From Alistipes sp. (GTDB lineage Bacteria; Bacteroidota; Bacteroidia; Bacteroidales; Rikenellaceae): a DNA stretch of 64,000 bases. Position 1 is the stretch's first letter, and each line of letters begins with the position of its first letter. Below the pieces are notes generated by a model that was given only the letters and a program-made list of their open reading frames with translations, had not been told where the DNA came from and did no database searches. The position numbers and the translations under genes are program-made. Shown in pieces: positions 18,399 through 27,139 of the stretch. The stretch spans positions 1 through 64,000 of the forward strand of contig JAFWYM010000025.1 in NCBI GenBank assembly GCA_017517705.1, given 5' to 3'.

Positions 18399-20183
18399 TT
18401 ACTTGTTCTCGAGCTGTGCTTTCAACTCAGCCAAGCCAGCGATATCGCCAAGGGTTGTCTTCTCAACCTGAGCGTTAATCTTCTTAACGGTTGACTTCGT
18501 AGCATCAGCAGCAGCACGACGCTCTGCCTTCTCGGCAGCATCAGCAGCACGCTTAGCCTCCTCGAAGATGCGGCTGTGAGAGAGCGTGATGCGCTTTGTA
18601 GCCTTAGAGAACTCCAACACCTTGAACTGAGCAGTCTCGCCAGCCTTCAAGGTAGCACCATCCTCCTTAACGAGGTGACGTGCGGGGCAGAAGCCCTCGA
18701 TGTTCTCGCCAAGAGATACGATAGCGCCCTTCTCGGTGAGCTCCGATACAGTACCCTCGTGGATGCTGTCTACGCCATACTGGCTCTCGAAGCCGTTCCA
18801 GGGGTTCTCCTCGAGCTGCTTGTGGCCGAGTGAGAGACGACGGTTCTCCTTGTTGATCTCGAGAACTACAACCTCAAGCTCAGCACCTACCTGTGTGAAC
18901 TCGCTGGGGTGCTTAACCTTCTTCGTCCAGCTGAGGTCTGAGATGTGTACGAGACCCTCGATGCCATCCTCGATCTCTACGAATACGCCGAAGTTAGAGA
19001 AGTTGCGTACACGTGCAGTACACTTTGTACCTACGGGATACTTAGCCTCAATCTCTGCCCAAGGATCGGGAGTGAGCTGCTTAACGCCGAGAGACATCTT
19101 GCGCTCCTCGCGGTCGAGAGTAAGAAGTACGGCCTCGATCTCGTCGCCCACCTTCATGAACTCCTGTGCTGAACGCAAGGGCTGGCTCCATGACATCTCA
19201 GATACGTGGATGAGACCCTCAACACCGGGAGCTACCTCTACGAAAGCACCGTAGTCGGTAACAACAACAACCTTACCCTTAACCTTGTCGCCAACCTTAA
19301 GCTCTGCGTCGAGAGCCTCCCAAGGATGAGCCGTGAGCTGCTTGAGACCGAGAGCGATACGCTTCTTAGCCTCGTCGAAGTCGAGGATAACAACCTGAAG
19401 CTTCTGGTCGAGAGCAACAACCTCCTCGGGGTGGTTTACGCGGCCCCATGAGAGGTCGGTGATGTGGATAAGACCATCAACGCCACCGAGGTCGATGAAT
19501 ACACCGTAGGTGGTGATGTTCTTAACGGTACCCTCAAGGATCTGACCCTTCTCGAGCTTAGACATGATGATCTGCTTCTGAGCCTCGAGCTCGGCCTCGA
19601 TGAGAGCCTTGTGTGATACTACCACGTTGCGGAACTCCTGGTTGATCTTAACAACCTTGAACTCCATAGTCTTGTCTACGTATACATCGTAGTCGCGGAT
19701 AGGCTTCACGTCGATCTGTGAGCCGGGGAGGAATGCCTCGATGCCGAATACGTCAACGATCATACCGCCCTTCGTGCGACACTTAACGTAACCCTTAATG
19801 ATCTCGTCGTTGTTGAGAGCCTCGTTAACACGATCCCAGCTCTTAAGCTGACGAGCCTTCTTGTGAGAGAGTGCCAACTGGCCACCCTTATCCTCTACCG
19901 ACTCAACGTAAACCTCAACCTTCTCGCCTACGGTCAAGTCGGGGTTGTAACGGAACTCGGTTGCTGCGATAAGACCCTCGCTCTTGTAACCGATGTTAAC
20001 GGTAACCTCGCGCTTGTTGATGTCGGTAACGGTACCCTCAACAACCTCGCCAACAGCTACGTTAGACATGGTCTTACCATAGGCCTCCTCAATCGCATCC
20101 TTCGACTGGTCGTATACGCCAAGGTCATTCTCGAACGCATTCCAATCGAAATTCTCGTTCGCTACAATTTTGTTCTGCTCCAT
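18399..20183 (-). CDS. rpsA: 30S ribosomal protein S1
   Basis: 594 residues with six S1 (OB-fold) RNA-binding repeats, at about 44-110, 130-195, 215-285, 300-370, 390-460 and 475-545; the central repeats carry the usual GxxGLxHxSxxSW-type core (GVDGLIHITDLSW, GVEGLIHVSEMSW, GIEGLVHISDLSW). S1 helps the 30S subunit bind and unfold mRNA, which matters in Bacteroidetes where Shine-Dalgarno sites are rare. The C-terminus is a Lys/Glu/Ala-rich tail with no further domain. It is a single-gene unit with its own terminator. Confidence 0.96.
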   Translation of the reverse strand: MEQNKIVANENFDWNAFENDLGVYDQSKDAIEEAYGKTMSNVAVGEVVEGTVTDINKREVTVNIGYKSEGLIAATEFRYNPDLTVGEKVEVYVESVEDKGGQLALSHKKARQLKSWDRVNEALNNDEIIKGYVKCRTKGGMIVDVFGIEAFLPGSQIDVKPIRDYDVYVDKTMEFKVVKINQEFRNVVVSHKALIEAELEAQKQIIMSKLEKGQILEGTVKNITTYGVFIDLGGVDGLIHITDLSWGRVNHPEEVVALDQKLQVVILDFDEAKKRIALGLKQLTAHPWEALDAELKVGDKVKGKVVVVTDYGAFVEVAPGVEGLIHVSEMSWSQPLRSAQEFMKVGDEIEAVLLTLDREERKMSLGVKQLTPDPWAEIEAKYPVGTKCTARVRNFSNFGVFVEIEDGIEGLVHISDLSWTKKVKHPSEFTQVGAELEVVVLEINKENRRLSLGHKQLEENPWNGFESQYGVDSIHEGTVSELTEKGAIVSLGENIEGFCPARHLVKEDGATLKAGETAQFKVLEFSKATKRITLSHSRIFEEAKRAADAAEKAERRAAADATKSTVKKINAQVEKTTLGDIAGLAELKAQLENK

Positions 20184-20270
20184 AATGGAAATAGTTTTTG
20201 CGATACAATCGCTCGTTAAAAGTTAATAAATAAATACGTGCCCTCGTACGCGTGCGTATCAAAGAGCCCG

Positions 20271-20298
20271 CAAAGATAATAATTTTTTCTATGTCAAA
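20271..20298 (-). promoter_or_regulatory. Probable promoter of rpsA
   Basis: Minus-strand TATCTTTG (20271-20278) is an exact -7 box about 88 bases before the S1 start. The nearest TTTG (20295-20298) is only 16 nt away, shorter than the 19-21 seen for other promoters in the window, so the -33 assignment is uncertain. Confidence 0.5.
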
Positions 20299-20424
20299 GC
20301 CTAAAACGCACAATTTTTTACCCTCTGTTTGTCGTTTTATACCCCCGGGGCGTTATTATTACGAAATAAAGTGTAATTTTGCGTTCGCGAATTTATGTAT
20401 GAACGATAATTATAGTATGGAGTT

Positions 20425-20907
20425 ATGACTATTTTGAAGTACCTATTGTGTGCCGTGGCACTTATTGGAGTTGTGGGCTGTGCTCCCGAGCAGGAGACGG
20501 CCGATTTTCCCGAGATCACCGACCTCGCAAATACCGTATGGGAGGGTCGTACCGAGGATGCGAGCGGAAATATCTATTTCAACACCCTTAGCTTCGATGC
20601 CGATGGCGTGGGGTCGTTCGCAAGCTACGACACCGACAACCTCAACCTGCCACTTGAGAGTATCACCTTCATATATAGCTACCCGCTAAACGAGCGCTGG
20701 GGACTTACGCTAAGCTTCGCGACCACCACCACGGAGGATCGCCTCTCGGGACGTCGCTATGACGGCTATGTCGTACAGAAGGGTAGTATTAAGATCGACT
20801 TCAAGGATGTGTACGTCATCCAGCTCTTCGAAGTCGACGCCAAGGGTGAGATGATCCTCGACGATAAGGGCCAACCCGTGTCGACGATGGCCTTCTGGCG
20901 CGAGTAA
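20425..20907 (+). CDS. Small hypothetical lipoprotein
   Basis: 160 residues with a lipoprotein signal (MTILKYLLCAVALIGVVGC; Cys 19 would be lipidated). The mature part has alternating polar/hydrophobic strands (NTVWEGRTEDASGNIYFNTL, WGLTLSFATTTTED), suggesting a small lipocalin-like or other beta-barrel fold of the kind common in Bacteroidetes periplasmic lipoproteins. I recognise no catalytic motif. It stands alone between divergent rpsA and tRNA-Met; no terminator is evident after it. Confidence 0.75.
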   Translation: MTILKYLLCAVALIGVVGCAPEQETADFPEITDLANTVWEGRTEDASGNIYFNTLSFDADGVGSFASYDTDNLNLPLESITFIYSYPLNERWGLTLSFATTTTEDRLSGRRYDGYVVQKGSIKIDFKDVYVIQLFEVDAKGEMILDDKGQPVSTMAFWRE

Positions 20908-20956
20908 ATGGCGCAGGGGAGCCAACATTGTCCCGAATAAGGTGTGTGCTGTAGCT

Positions 20957-21043
20957 ATGGCGCTGATATTCAGTGTGATATTTATGACCGTACGCCCTAC
21001 AATCGTTGTCGCTATAGGCCTGTTGTGCTGCACCATACCCTAA
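20957..21043 (+). CDS. Possible 28-residue hydrophobic peptide
   Basis: ATG 20957 opens a frame of 28 codons that reads almost entirely as one membrane segment (MALIFSVIFM, then VRPTIVVAIGLLCCTIP). It sits between the lipoprotein stop and the tRNA-Met promoter. No ribosome-binding site or homologue is known to me; it may be chance or a remnant. Confidence 0.2.
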   Translation: MALIFSVIFMTVRPTIVVAIGLLCCTIP

Positions 21044-21091
21044 GCCTCCGTTTGTCAAAGGGTGGGGTAAGAGTAAAAAAGTTGTAAATAA

Positions 21092-21123
21092 TTTTGCAAG
21101 TTTAAAAAAATGCTCTATCTTTG
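21092..21123 (+). promoter_or_regulatory. Promoter of tRNA-Met
   Basis: TTTTG (21092-21096), 19 nt, TATCTTTG (21116-21123): exact Bacteroidetes consensus 20 bases before the tRNA. Confidence 0.85.
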
Positions 21124-21142
21124 CACTCGCTTTTAGAGCAAT

Positions 21143-21216
21143 GGCGAGATAGCTCAGCTGGTCAGAGCGCATGATTCATAATCATGAGGTCGAGAGTTCA
21201 AGTCTCTCTCTCGCTA
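21143..21216 (+). tRNA. tRNA-Met (anticodon CAT, elongator type)
   Basis: Acceptor GGCGAGA pairs with TCTCGCT (G-U at the first pair), discriminator A. The D-arm is TAGCTCAGCTGG and the anticodon arm is CATGATTCATAATCATG. The T-arm has AGTTCAAGTCT. The first acceptor pair is not the mismatch of initiator tRNA, so elongator is favoured; an Ile tRNA with a lysidine-modified CAT cannot be fully excluded by eye. Confidence 0.9.
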
Positions 21217-21224
21217 CAACCATA

Positions 21225-21258
21225 AGCACCCACGGTATTCGTGGGTGCTCTTTTTTTT
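21225..21258 (+). terminator. Intrinsic terminator after tRNA-Met
   Basis: AGCACCCACG (21225-21234) pairs with CGTGGGTGCT (21240-21249), followed by C and eight T residues. Confidence 0.93.
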
Positions 21259-21330
21259 GTCGCCCGCAAGGGGCGTATGTCTGCACTGTCGTTAAGCACC
21301 ACAGTTTACTCAATTGTGTGGGAGTGTAGG

Positions 21331-21520
21331 AAGGATGGGGAGTATAGGGAATATAGGGAGTTTAGGGAATATGGGTAGTATGGGTAGCACCTGATAGCGC
21401 TTTACCCATTCTACCCATTCTACCCAGGCTCCCTATAACTGCGCTATAAATTATGCACCTCTTCGTCCCGTCGTCTCTTCCGGATCCTTCGACTACGCTT
21501 GCGCTCCGCTCAGGATGACA
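21331..21520 (+). repeat. Composite nonamer-palindrome element, copy C, with REP-like tail
   Basis: Order: GGGGAGTATA/GGGAATATA nonamers (21337-21375), GGGTAGTATGGGTAG, the loop CACCTGATAGCGCT (about 21390), TACCCATTC units, the flank AGGCTCCCTATAACTGCGCT with TTATGCACCTC, then CCGTCGTCTCTTCCGGATCC and a palindromic TTCGACTACGCT/GCTCAGGATGACA tail. Order and sequence match copy E closely. Confidence 0.8.
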
Positions 21521-21590
21521 GGGGGGGCGTTCAGGATAACAAGGTGCCACATCGCACCCATCCCCCCACCATACCCGCCCCCTAAACACC

Positions 21591-21695
21591 ACGGGTATTA
21601 AAATTAATACCCGCAATACGGTAGGGCGTGGCGTATAGTAGTGGAGTTGAAAAAAAGTATCACGGGTATTAAAATTAATACCCGCGATACGGTAG
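21591..21695. repeat. Two direct copies of a perfect palindrome
   Basis: The palindrome CGGGTATTAA, AA, TTAATACCCG occurs at 21592-21613 and again, identical, at 21663-21684. Each is preceded by CA and followed by CRATACGGTAG, so the repeated unit is about 34 bases, 71 bases apart. A related palindrome (CGCGGGTATA with TATACCCGCG) ends copy E at 33036-33061. Confidence 0.85.
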
Positions 21696-21714
21696 AGGGG
21701 GGGGGAGGTGGCTG

Positions 21715-21855
21715 TCATTCTTAACGAAGTGAAGGATCTGCCCGCGAGGACACTTTGCCTCTTTGTTCCATTGTCGCTTCCAGATTCTTCACTGCGTTCA
21801 GAATGACACTTAGGCTGCCCATTACCCTGTCATCCTGAGATCTCTGGCAGCGACA
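21715..21855. repeat. REP-like TGTCATTCTTAACGAAG / CTTCACTGCGTTCAGAATGACA inverted units
   Basis: Three degenerate units of a common bacterial intergenic motif: TGTCATTCTTAACGAAGTG (about 21714), AGATTCTTCACTGCGTTC then AGAATGACA (about 21781-21808), and TGTCATCCTGAGATC (about 21828). They form facing pairs, with no coding potential. Confidence 0.6.
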
Positions 21856-21878
21856 GCCACACCTCGGTCGTCTTTAAT

Positions 21879-22112
21879 AGTAACGGAGTAACGGCAGTAA
21901 CGGGGGTGGTGTATCCGTTACTACCGTTACTCGCGTTACTCGGGGGGAGGGTAATATAGGGAGTATAGGGAGTATAGGGAGTATAGGGAGTATGGGTAAT
22001 ATGGGGAGCTATCTGATAGCGCTCTACCCACTCTACCCATTCTACCCACTCTACCCAGGCTCCCATGACTGCGCTCCAAATTATGCGTCACGTCGTCTCG
22101 TTGTCTCTCTCC
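21879..22112 (+). repeat. Composite nonamer-palindrome element, copy D
   Basis: AGTAACGG-type units face CCGTTACT units around GGGTGGTGTATCC (21879-21940). Next come GGGAGTATA nonamers (21956-21995), GGGTAATATGGGGAGC, the loop ATCTGATAGCGCTC (about 22010), TACCCACTC units, then AGGCTCCCATGACTGCGCT and TTATGCGTCACGTCGTCTC. It abuts the 3' end of the minus-strand peptidase gene. Confidence 0.8.
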
Positions 22113-22125
22113 TCGTATTGTTCGC

Positions 22126-23343
22126 TTACTCCGCTGTCATCGTAGCCTTTGCCCATGCTGTCTCGCGCCATGCCGCTGCCGTGTTGGGGCACTCATCCTG
22201 CAAGATATAGCACGAAAGTCCCGAGTAGCGTGTTATGGGTACGTAGCAATCATCCGGCCCCGTCACCGTGAAGAAGCTCTCGGTATGTCCCGAGAAGATG
22301 ACTACATCCTCAAGTGCGGCGTTGAATCTCTCAAGTGTGGTGCCCGAGGCAACGCTCTCGGCATAGTCGCCCAGGTCGAAATATAGATGGTAGGGGAAGG
22401 CGTCGTAGGCCTGTACCTCCGATATTGTCAGCGTCGCACCCTTAGCTGAGGCATATACACCCCTCATAGCCTCGGCCAAGGCCTCCATCTTGCTGCAGTC
22501 GATAAGGGCGATGGTGCCCGACGAGTCGTTATAGTACTCCATATACTCACGACACACATCCGCGAGCCTGTGATCCTCGCGCTCGAAGAGCATAGGTATA
22601 AATGTCTCATAGGGGAATCCTGCGCCCAGCACCTCTGTGGGTGAGGCGATGATATACTCCGCCGCATCGCGCAGATCGTAGAGACCCTCGACGTTTGCCA
22701 TCATGCAGGCATCGAATATGATGTAGCGGAAGTAGGTGTCGCTCAGGGCATCCACCAAGTCGGGTATCTCCATGCAGTCGCTATCGTCCTGACCATAGAA
22801 GAGGGGCGATATTTGGGGCTCTGATGTGCGCGTATCTTCACCGAGAAGGTATACATCGTAGAGGTCGGCAGGCACCCAGCCACCGCCATGCGACGACATT
22901 ATGAGGCCATAGCTCTCGGCAGGAGCCTCCTGCTTTACGCGCTCGAGGACACCGCGGATAAACTCCTTGTCCACGGTCGACTGCGACGTGGGATACTCCT
23001 CTATGAGGCGCTGCTTGGCCATGCCGTCATCCATATATAGCTCCGTGAGGCGCGTGTAGTTGCCACGGTCGTAGAAGATGATGATGCGTCCCAACTCCGT
23101 AGGCATGTCGTAGTATGCCGTGATGATGCGCTGAAGGTTGGAGTCCATAAAGTCGGCAAGGCCGTTGTTGCCCTGCATGAATATGACGAGCGTATGGCTC
23201 TCGGTGAGCGGTCCGGGGGTCTCATCCGCGGGATTGTCGTTGGGATTCTGGCTGGGAGGCGTTACCGGGCTCTCCGTATCGCCGCACGATGCCAATGTAA
23301 GAAGCATCGTAAACATCGTGTAGAGGGTTATAAGCTTTCTCAT
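22126..23343 (-). CDS. Clostripain-family (C11) cysteine peptidase lipoprotein
   Basis: 405 residues. A lipoprotein signal ends in LASC (Cys 20), then a Pro/Asn-rich linker. The C11 fold follows: HTLVIFMQGNN strand, catalytic His in SSHGGGW (His 152) and catalytic Cys in FDACMMANVEG (Cys 213). Clostripain-like proteases cleave after Arg/Lys and usually self-process; gut Bacteroides use related enzymes on the cell surface. Substrate here is unknown. The gene stands alone and ends within 14 bases of repeat copy D. Confidence 0.85.
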   Translation of the reverse strand: MRKLITLYTMFTMLLTLASCGDTESPVTPPSQNPNDNPADETPGPLTESHTLVIFMQGNNGLADFMDSNLQRIITAYYDMPTELGRIIIFYDRGNYTRLTELYMDDGMAKQRLIEEYPTSQSTVDKEFIRGVLERVKQEAPAESYGLIMSSHGGGWVPADLYDVYLLGEDTRTSEPQISPLFYGQDDSDCMEIPDLVDALSDTYFRYIIFDACMMANVEGLYDLRDAAEYIIASPTEVLGAGFPYETFIPMLFEREDHRLADVCREYMEYYNDSSGTIALIDCSKMEALAEAMRGVYASAKGATLTISEVQAYDAFPYHLYFDLGDYAESVASGTTLERFNAALEDVVIFSGHTESFFTVTGPDDCYVPITRYSGLSCYILQDECPNTAAAWRETAWAKATMTAE

Positions 23344-23387
23344 ATATAAATATAGGTATTAAGAGTTATTTTTTAGTCACACTGATG

Positions 23388-23395
23388 CAAATGTA
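23388..23395 (-). promoter_or_regulatory. -7 box of the C11 peptidase gene
   Basis: Minus-strand TACATTTG fits TAnnTTTG exactly, 45 bases before the start codon, but I see no convincing TTTG 19-21 nt upstream. Confidence 0.45.
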
Positions 23396-23576
23396 GAAAT
23401 AATTTTCGGATAATCATATAATTTTACAAAAAAAACTATTTATTAAATATATATAGCAATTTATTAAAATAATTTTTTTAATCAAATTTTTGTGTTTATA
23501 TTTGGATATTATTCTTTTTTATCATAATTTTGATCTTCGAAAAGATGTGAAACCAAATTAAAATAAAGAAAAGCCA

Positions 23577-25148
23577 ATGAGAACTATTCTATCAAAACAG
23601 TTGTTTGTGCTCTTTATGTTTGCGGGTATGGTAGCCTGCACGAATGATGAGCCTGTGCCACCTGTCCCGGATGAGAATCCCGGTACGGAGAATCCCGGCA
23701 CGGACGACCCCAATGACGATCCCTCGCTTTTGCCTAATGTAGAGTTGGAGATTGTCGAAGTTACGGATACGACGATAAGCATTACGATGACCCCCGAGAA
23801 TGTCGACGAGGTGAAGTGGTTGGTTGTGGAGGCAGGTGATACAACGCCCGACTACGACACTGTCTTTGCTGAGGGTGAGGCGGCGGATGCCAAGGCCACG
23901 GCAACATATACGGCTACCGGTTTGCAGCCGGAGACGGAGTACTGCGTTGCTGTTGCCGCTCGTGCTTCGAGTGAAACGAAGATATTTACTCAGACGACAA
24001 CGACGCTTGCCGGTAGCGCTGTTGTTATGCCTGAGGTGACGGTCACGCTACGCGAGGGTAGTGCCACGGAGAGCTCGCTGAGCTTCTTCATCACATCGCA
24101 GGAGGCCGAGGTGCTGAAGTGGGTGTGCATAGAGGATGGCTCGCGTGAGGTTACAGCCGAGCAGGTGCTTAAGAATGGCACGGAGGCCGAGGTGAACGTC
24201 GAGAGCGAGGTTGTCGTTAGCGACCTTAAGGAGAACACGGCGTACGCCATCTATGCTGCTGCGACATGTGATATCGAGGGCTTCGTGCCCGTGTTGTCTG
24301 AGAAGCTCGTAGTGAAGACTCTCGAGCCTCAGCCCGTAGGCTACCACCTTGCAGAGGGTACTACGGCTGTGGCTACGAAGAACAGCTCGACACTTGACAA
24401 CTACTACATCACCTTTACGGATGAGGTTAATGGCTACGTGGTGTATTGCGATTTCTATGCCGTTAATGGCGACTATCTCCCTTCGGGAGAATATACTCTC
24501 GTAGATGAGTTCGTTGCAGGTGCGCTAAACAGCAGGTATACCTCGTTCCAGCCCACCCCGACGAGCCAGAGGATGAACTTCGAGAGTGGCTCTATCATCG
24601 TGGAGGCTACGCCTAACGAGGAGACTCGCGAGGTGCAGTACTCGTTCAATGGACGACTCAACTTCACCAATGGCGATTTCGTGACGTTTAGCTATAGCGG
24701 TATGGTTGAGGGTATCGAGCTTCCTGAGCCTCTGCCTGATAATCCCAATATCCCCGAGAATGCCACGGTGTTCACTCCGGATCCCGATACGTCTATGCCT
24801 AAGCGTAATCATACGAGCGTAGCTGGTGAGTACTATATTAAGTTCTACGATAAGAATTGGAGCGAGCTTACAATAGACCTTATGCTCGATCCCGCTATAT
24901 GCGATGATGGTAAGGCTCCCCTGCCTGATGGTACATACACGATGGCGGATGGAACGATTGATGCCTACAGCAACATCATGCTCTATAATCCATATTTTTC
25001 AGATAGTTTCACGGAGGCGGAGCTTGTGGTAAGTAGCGATGGTGAGGAGTATGATATCACATTCCTCGGTACTGCGGGTAGTGGCTCTTCGGCACGAGTA
25101 TTCTATATGCACTACGTAGGCAAGATTAAAGATATGGTAGTGGAGTAA
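23577..25148 (+). CDS. Fn3-repeat surface lipoprotein
   Basis: 523 residues. The signal ends in MVAC (Cys 21), followed by a Pro/Asp/Gly-rich spacer. Two fibronectin-III-like domains at about 58-135 and 142-240 show the LQPETEYCVAVAA and LKENTAYAIYAAA signatures. The C-terminal half (from about 258) has two related beta-rich segments (NNYYITFTDEVNGY-like and AGEYYIKFYDKNW), resembling lipid- or glycan-binding sandwich domains, but I cannot name them. It shares layout with the next gene, 40 bases downstream, so they form a paralogous operon. Function unknown; likely a surface binding protein. Confidence 0.75.
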   Translation: MRTILSKQLFVLFMFAGMVACTNDEPVPPVPDENPGTENPGTDDPNDDPSLLPNVELEIVEVTDTTISITMTPENVDEVKWLVVEAGDTTPDYDTVFAEGEAADAKATATYTATGLQPETEYCVAVAARASSETKIFTQTTTTLAGSAVVMPEVTVTLREGSATESSLSFFITSQEAEVLKWVCIEDGSREVTAEQVLKNGTEAEVNVESEVVVSDLKENTAYAIYAAATCDIEGFVPVLSEKLVVKTLEPQPVGYHLAEGTTAVATKNSSTLDNYYITFTDEVNGYVVYCDFYAVNGDYLPSGEYTLVDEFVAGALNSRYTSFQPTPTSQRMNFESGSIIVEATPNEETREVQYSFNGRLNFTNGDFVTFSYSGMVEGIELPEPLPDNPNIPENATVFTPDPDTSMPKRNHTSVAGEYYIKFYDKNWSELTIDLMLDPAICDDGKAPLPDGTYTMADGTIDAYSNIMLYNPYFSDSFTEAELVVSSDGEEYDITFLGTAGSGSSARVFYMHYVGKIKDMVVE

Positions 25149-25188
25149 GGAGTAATGAGTTAATAAAGATATATAAAAGTATTAGGAT

Positions 25189-27087
25189 ATGAGAAAGTTT
25201 ATGGTTAAAGGCGCCATGTGGAGCCTTATGGTGGCTGTGATGGCTGTGGCTATGGCGTGTACGAATGACGACGTTAAGCCTAACGACGGTAAGAACCCGA
25301 CGGTTGAGCTCACGGTTGTGAGCGTGGATGCTACGGCGGCGGAGCTTAGCCTCACAAGCAGCGGTGCTACGGAGGCGTGGGTATACTATGCCGAGGAGGG
25401 TGTTGCGGTAGACGAGGCTAAGGTTATCGCCGAGGGTGAGAGTGTGGCGGTAAATGGCAATGTCACGCTCGAGGAGCTAACGCCCGAGACTCAGTATGTG
25501 GCCTATGCTGCGGTTAAGGGTGCCGGTGGTAATACGGCAACATCGCAGGTGGCATTTGCCACAAAGGCTGCGGCAGATGTCCCCTTCGAGGGTTATGAGT
25601 TCGACAAGCTCGTGTCGGCGGTATATCGCACCGACAACGAGGCTGTTGCGGGTAACTATGAGGTGACCTTCGGCAATACCACGGATATGGCTTGGGAGGG
25701 CGATATTCAGGTTTTCATAGACTTCTACAATGAGCAGGATAGCGATCCTATCAACCCCGTGCTTCCCAGTGGTACCTATGAGCCCAACACGGATTTCTCG
25801 GCATTCAGCTACAATCCGAGCAGCTCGTATGTAGACATCGTCGTCGATGGCGGTGAGCTGGTGTCATCACCGATTATGGGTACCGTGACCGTGGAGCGTA
25901 CAGGCCCGACGTACACCATCACTGTCGTAGGCACGTTGTTGCTCCTTGACGATATGGCATTCTCGGCACGTTATACCGGTATGTTGCAGTTCGTCCAGGG
26001 TGGCACCTCGGCGTATGAGTTCTTCGATGAGGATTTTGCGGTTACGGCTAAGGATGCGCAGATGCGCTACTGGGGCGGTTGGTTCTATCCCTTTGCTGAT
26101 GATGTGGGCATCGAGATGTTCGATGGAACATTTGACGAGAACGGCTCGATGACACGTGGCTACTACGTACATCTATCGCGCGTACTTATGCCCAAGTACG
26201 AGGATTATAACGCTGAGAATGTGCCATTGGCCGATGGCGTATATGAGGTATACCCCGCGGAGCTGCCCAGCGCACAATACTGCCAGCCCTACATCATCGA
26301 GCCTGGCACGATGGAGGATCTCTTTGGCGATAAGCATTTCGTTGGCTCGTATATCACCTATGTGGATAACGATACCAAGAAGATTGCCTTGATTAATAGC
26401 GGAACGATGACCGTGGAGCGTAGCGGTGCGAACTATGTTATCGAGGCCGACTTTGTGGCAGACAATGGCGTTAAGGTGACACTATCGTATGAGGGTGAGC
26501 TCCTTGTGGGTAACTTCAACGATAATGACGAGAGCATGTTCGATCGTCCATACTCAACGCTCACGGAGGATCACGTATACAACATGCCTGCGGAGGCTAT
26601 ATATTATGCTGCATGCCTCGGTGAGTATATGAAGCCGGGTTATGACCTGTGGTTCTTGACCATATATGGTGCCAACAACACATATCCCGATGGCTATGGT
26701 GATATGTTCACCGCAGAGTTTGTGGTAGAGAGTGGCAGTGCACGCGATGAGTTACCCACGGGCACATATACCATCTCGCTCGAGGTTAAGGATCGAGCTA
26801 TGTTCCCTGGTATTCTGGACTATGCCGGCAGCATCCTCTTCACGTGGTATGGCGACCTCACACCCGATGCGGAAGGTTATTCGAGTCAGACAGCGCCTAT
26901 TACCTCAGGTACGGTAGTTATCGAGGATGCAGGCGAGGGTAAGAGCCGCTTTGTCTTCGACCTCGTTGACGATGCCGACAATAAGATTACGGGAGAGTGG
27001 ACAGGCTCGGGCCTTGCTGAGGATCTGAGCGACGAGGTGGCAGCCTCGGTAGCTCCTCTTGCTGCAGCTAAGCCTCTGGCGCGCTAA
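25189..27087 (+). CDS. Fn3-containing surface lipoprotein, paralogue of the upstream gene
   Basis: 632 residues. The lipoprotein signal ends in AMAC (Cys 24). One Fn3-like domain at about 38-120 (LTPETQYVAYAAVKGAG) is followed by three beta-rich segments, each beginning with a 'nYxvtF/yyxhl' strand and containing 'LPsGTYe' (LPSGTYEPN, LADGVYEV, LPTGTYTIS). The upstream protein has the same LP-G-Y pattern (LPSGEYTL, LPDGTYTM), supporting duplication of a shared module. The function is unknown. It ends just before a bidirectional terminator. Confidence 0.75.
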   Translation: MRKFMVKGAMWSLMVAVMAVAMACTNDDVKPNDGKNPTVELTVVSVDATAAELSLTSSGATEAWVYYAEEGVAVDEAKVIAEGESVAVNGNVTLEELTPETQYVAYAAVKGAGGNTATSQVAFATKAAADVPFEGYEFDKLVSAVYRTDNEAVAGNYEVTFGNTTDMAWEGDIQVFIDFYNEQDSDPINPVLPSGTYEPNTDFSAFSYNPSSSYVDIVVDGGELVSSPIMGTVTVERTGPTYTITVVGTLLLLDDMAFSARYTGMLQFVQGGTSAYEFFDEDFAVTAKDAQMRYWGGWFYPFADDVGIEMFDGTFDENGSMTRGYYVHLSRVLMPKYEDYNAENVPLADGVYEVYPAELPSAQYCQPYIIEPGTMEDLFGDKHFVGSYITYVDNDTKKIALINSGTMTVERSGANYVIEADFVADNGVKVTLSYEGELLVGNFNDNDESMFDRPYSTLTEDHVYNMPAEAIYYAACLGEYMKPGYDLWFLTIYGANNTYPDGYGDMFTAEFVVESGSARDELPTGTYTISLEVKDRAMFPGILDYAGSILFTWYGDLTPDAEGYSSQTAPITSGTVVIEDAGEGKSRFVFDLVDDADNKITGEWTGSGLAEDLSDEVAASVAPLAAAKPLAR

Positions 27088-27100
27088 TACCTAATAAATA

Positions 27101-27139
27101 TAAAAGTTTAGGGCATCCGAGTGATGCCCTAAACTTTTA
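27101..27139. terminator. Bidirectional terminator between convergent genes
   Basis: TAAAAGTTTAGGGCATC (27101-27117) pairs perfectly with GATGCCCTAAACTTTTA (27123-27139): 17 pairs with A/T ends that provide a T-run on both strands. The SOD stop codon (27137-27139) lies inside it. Confidence 0.92.
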
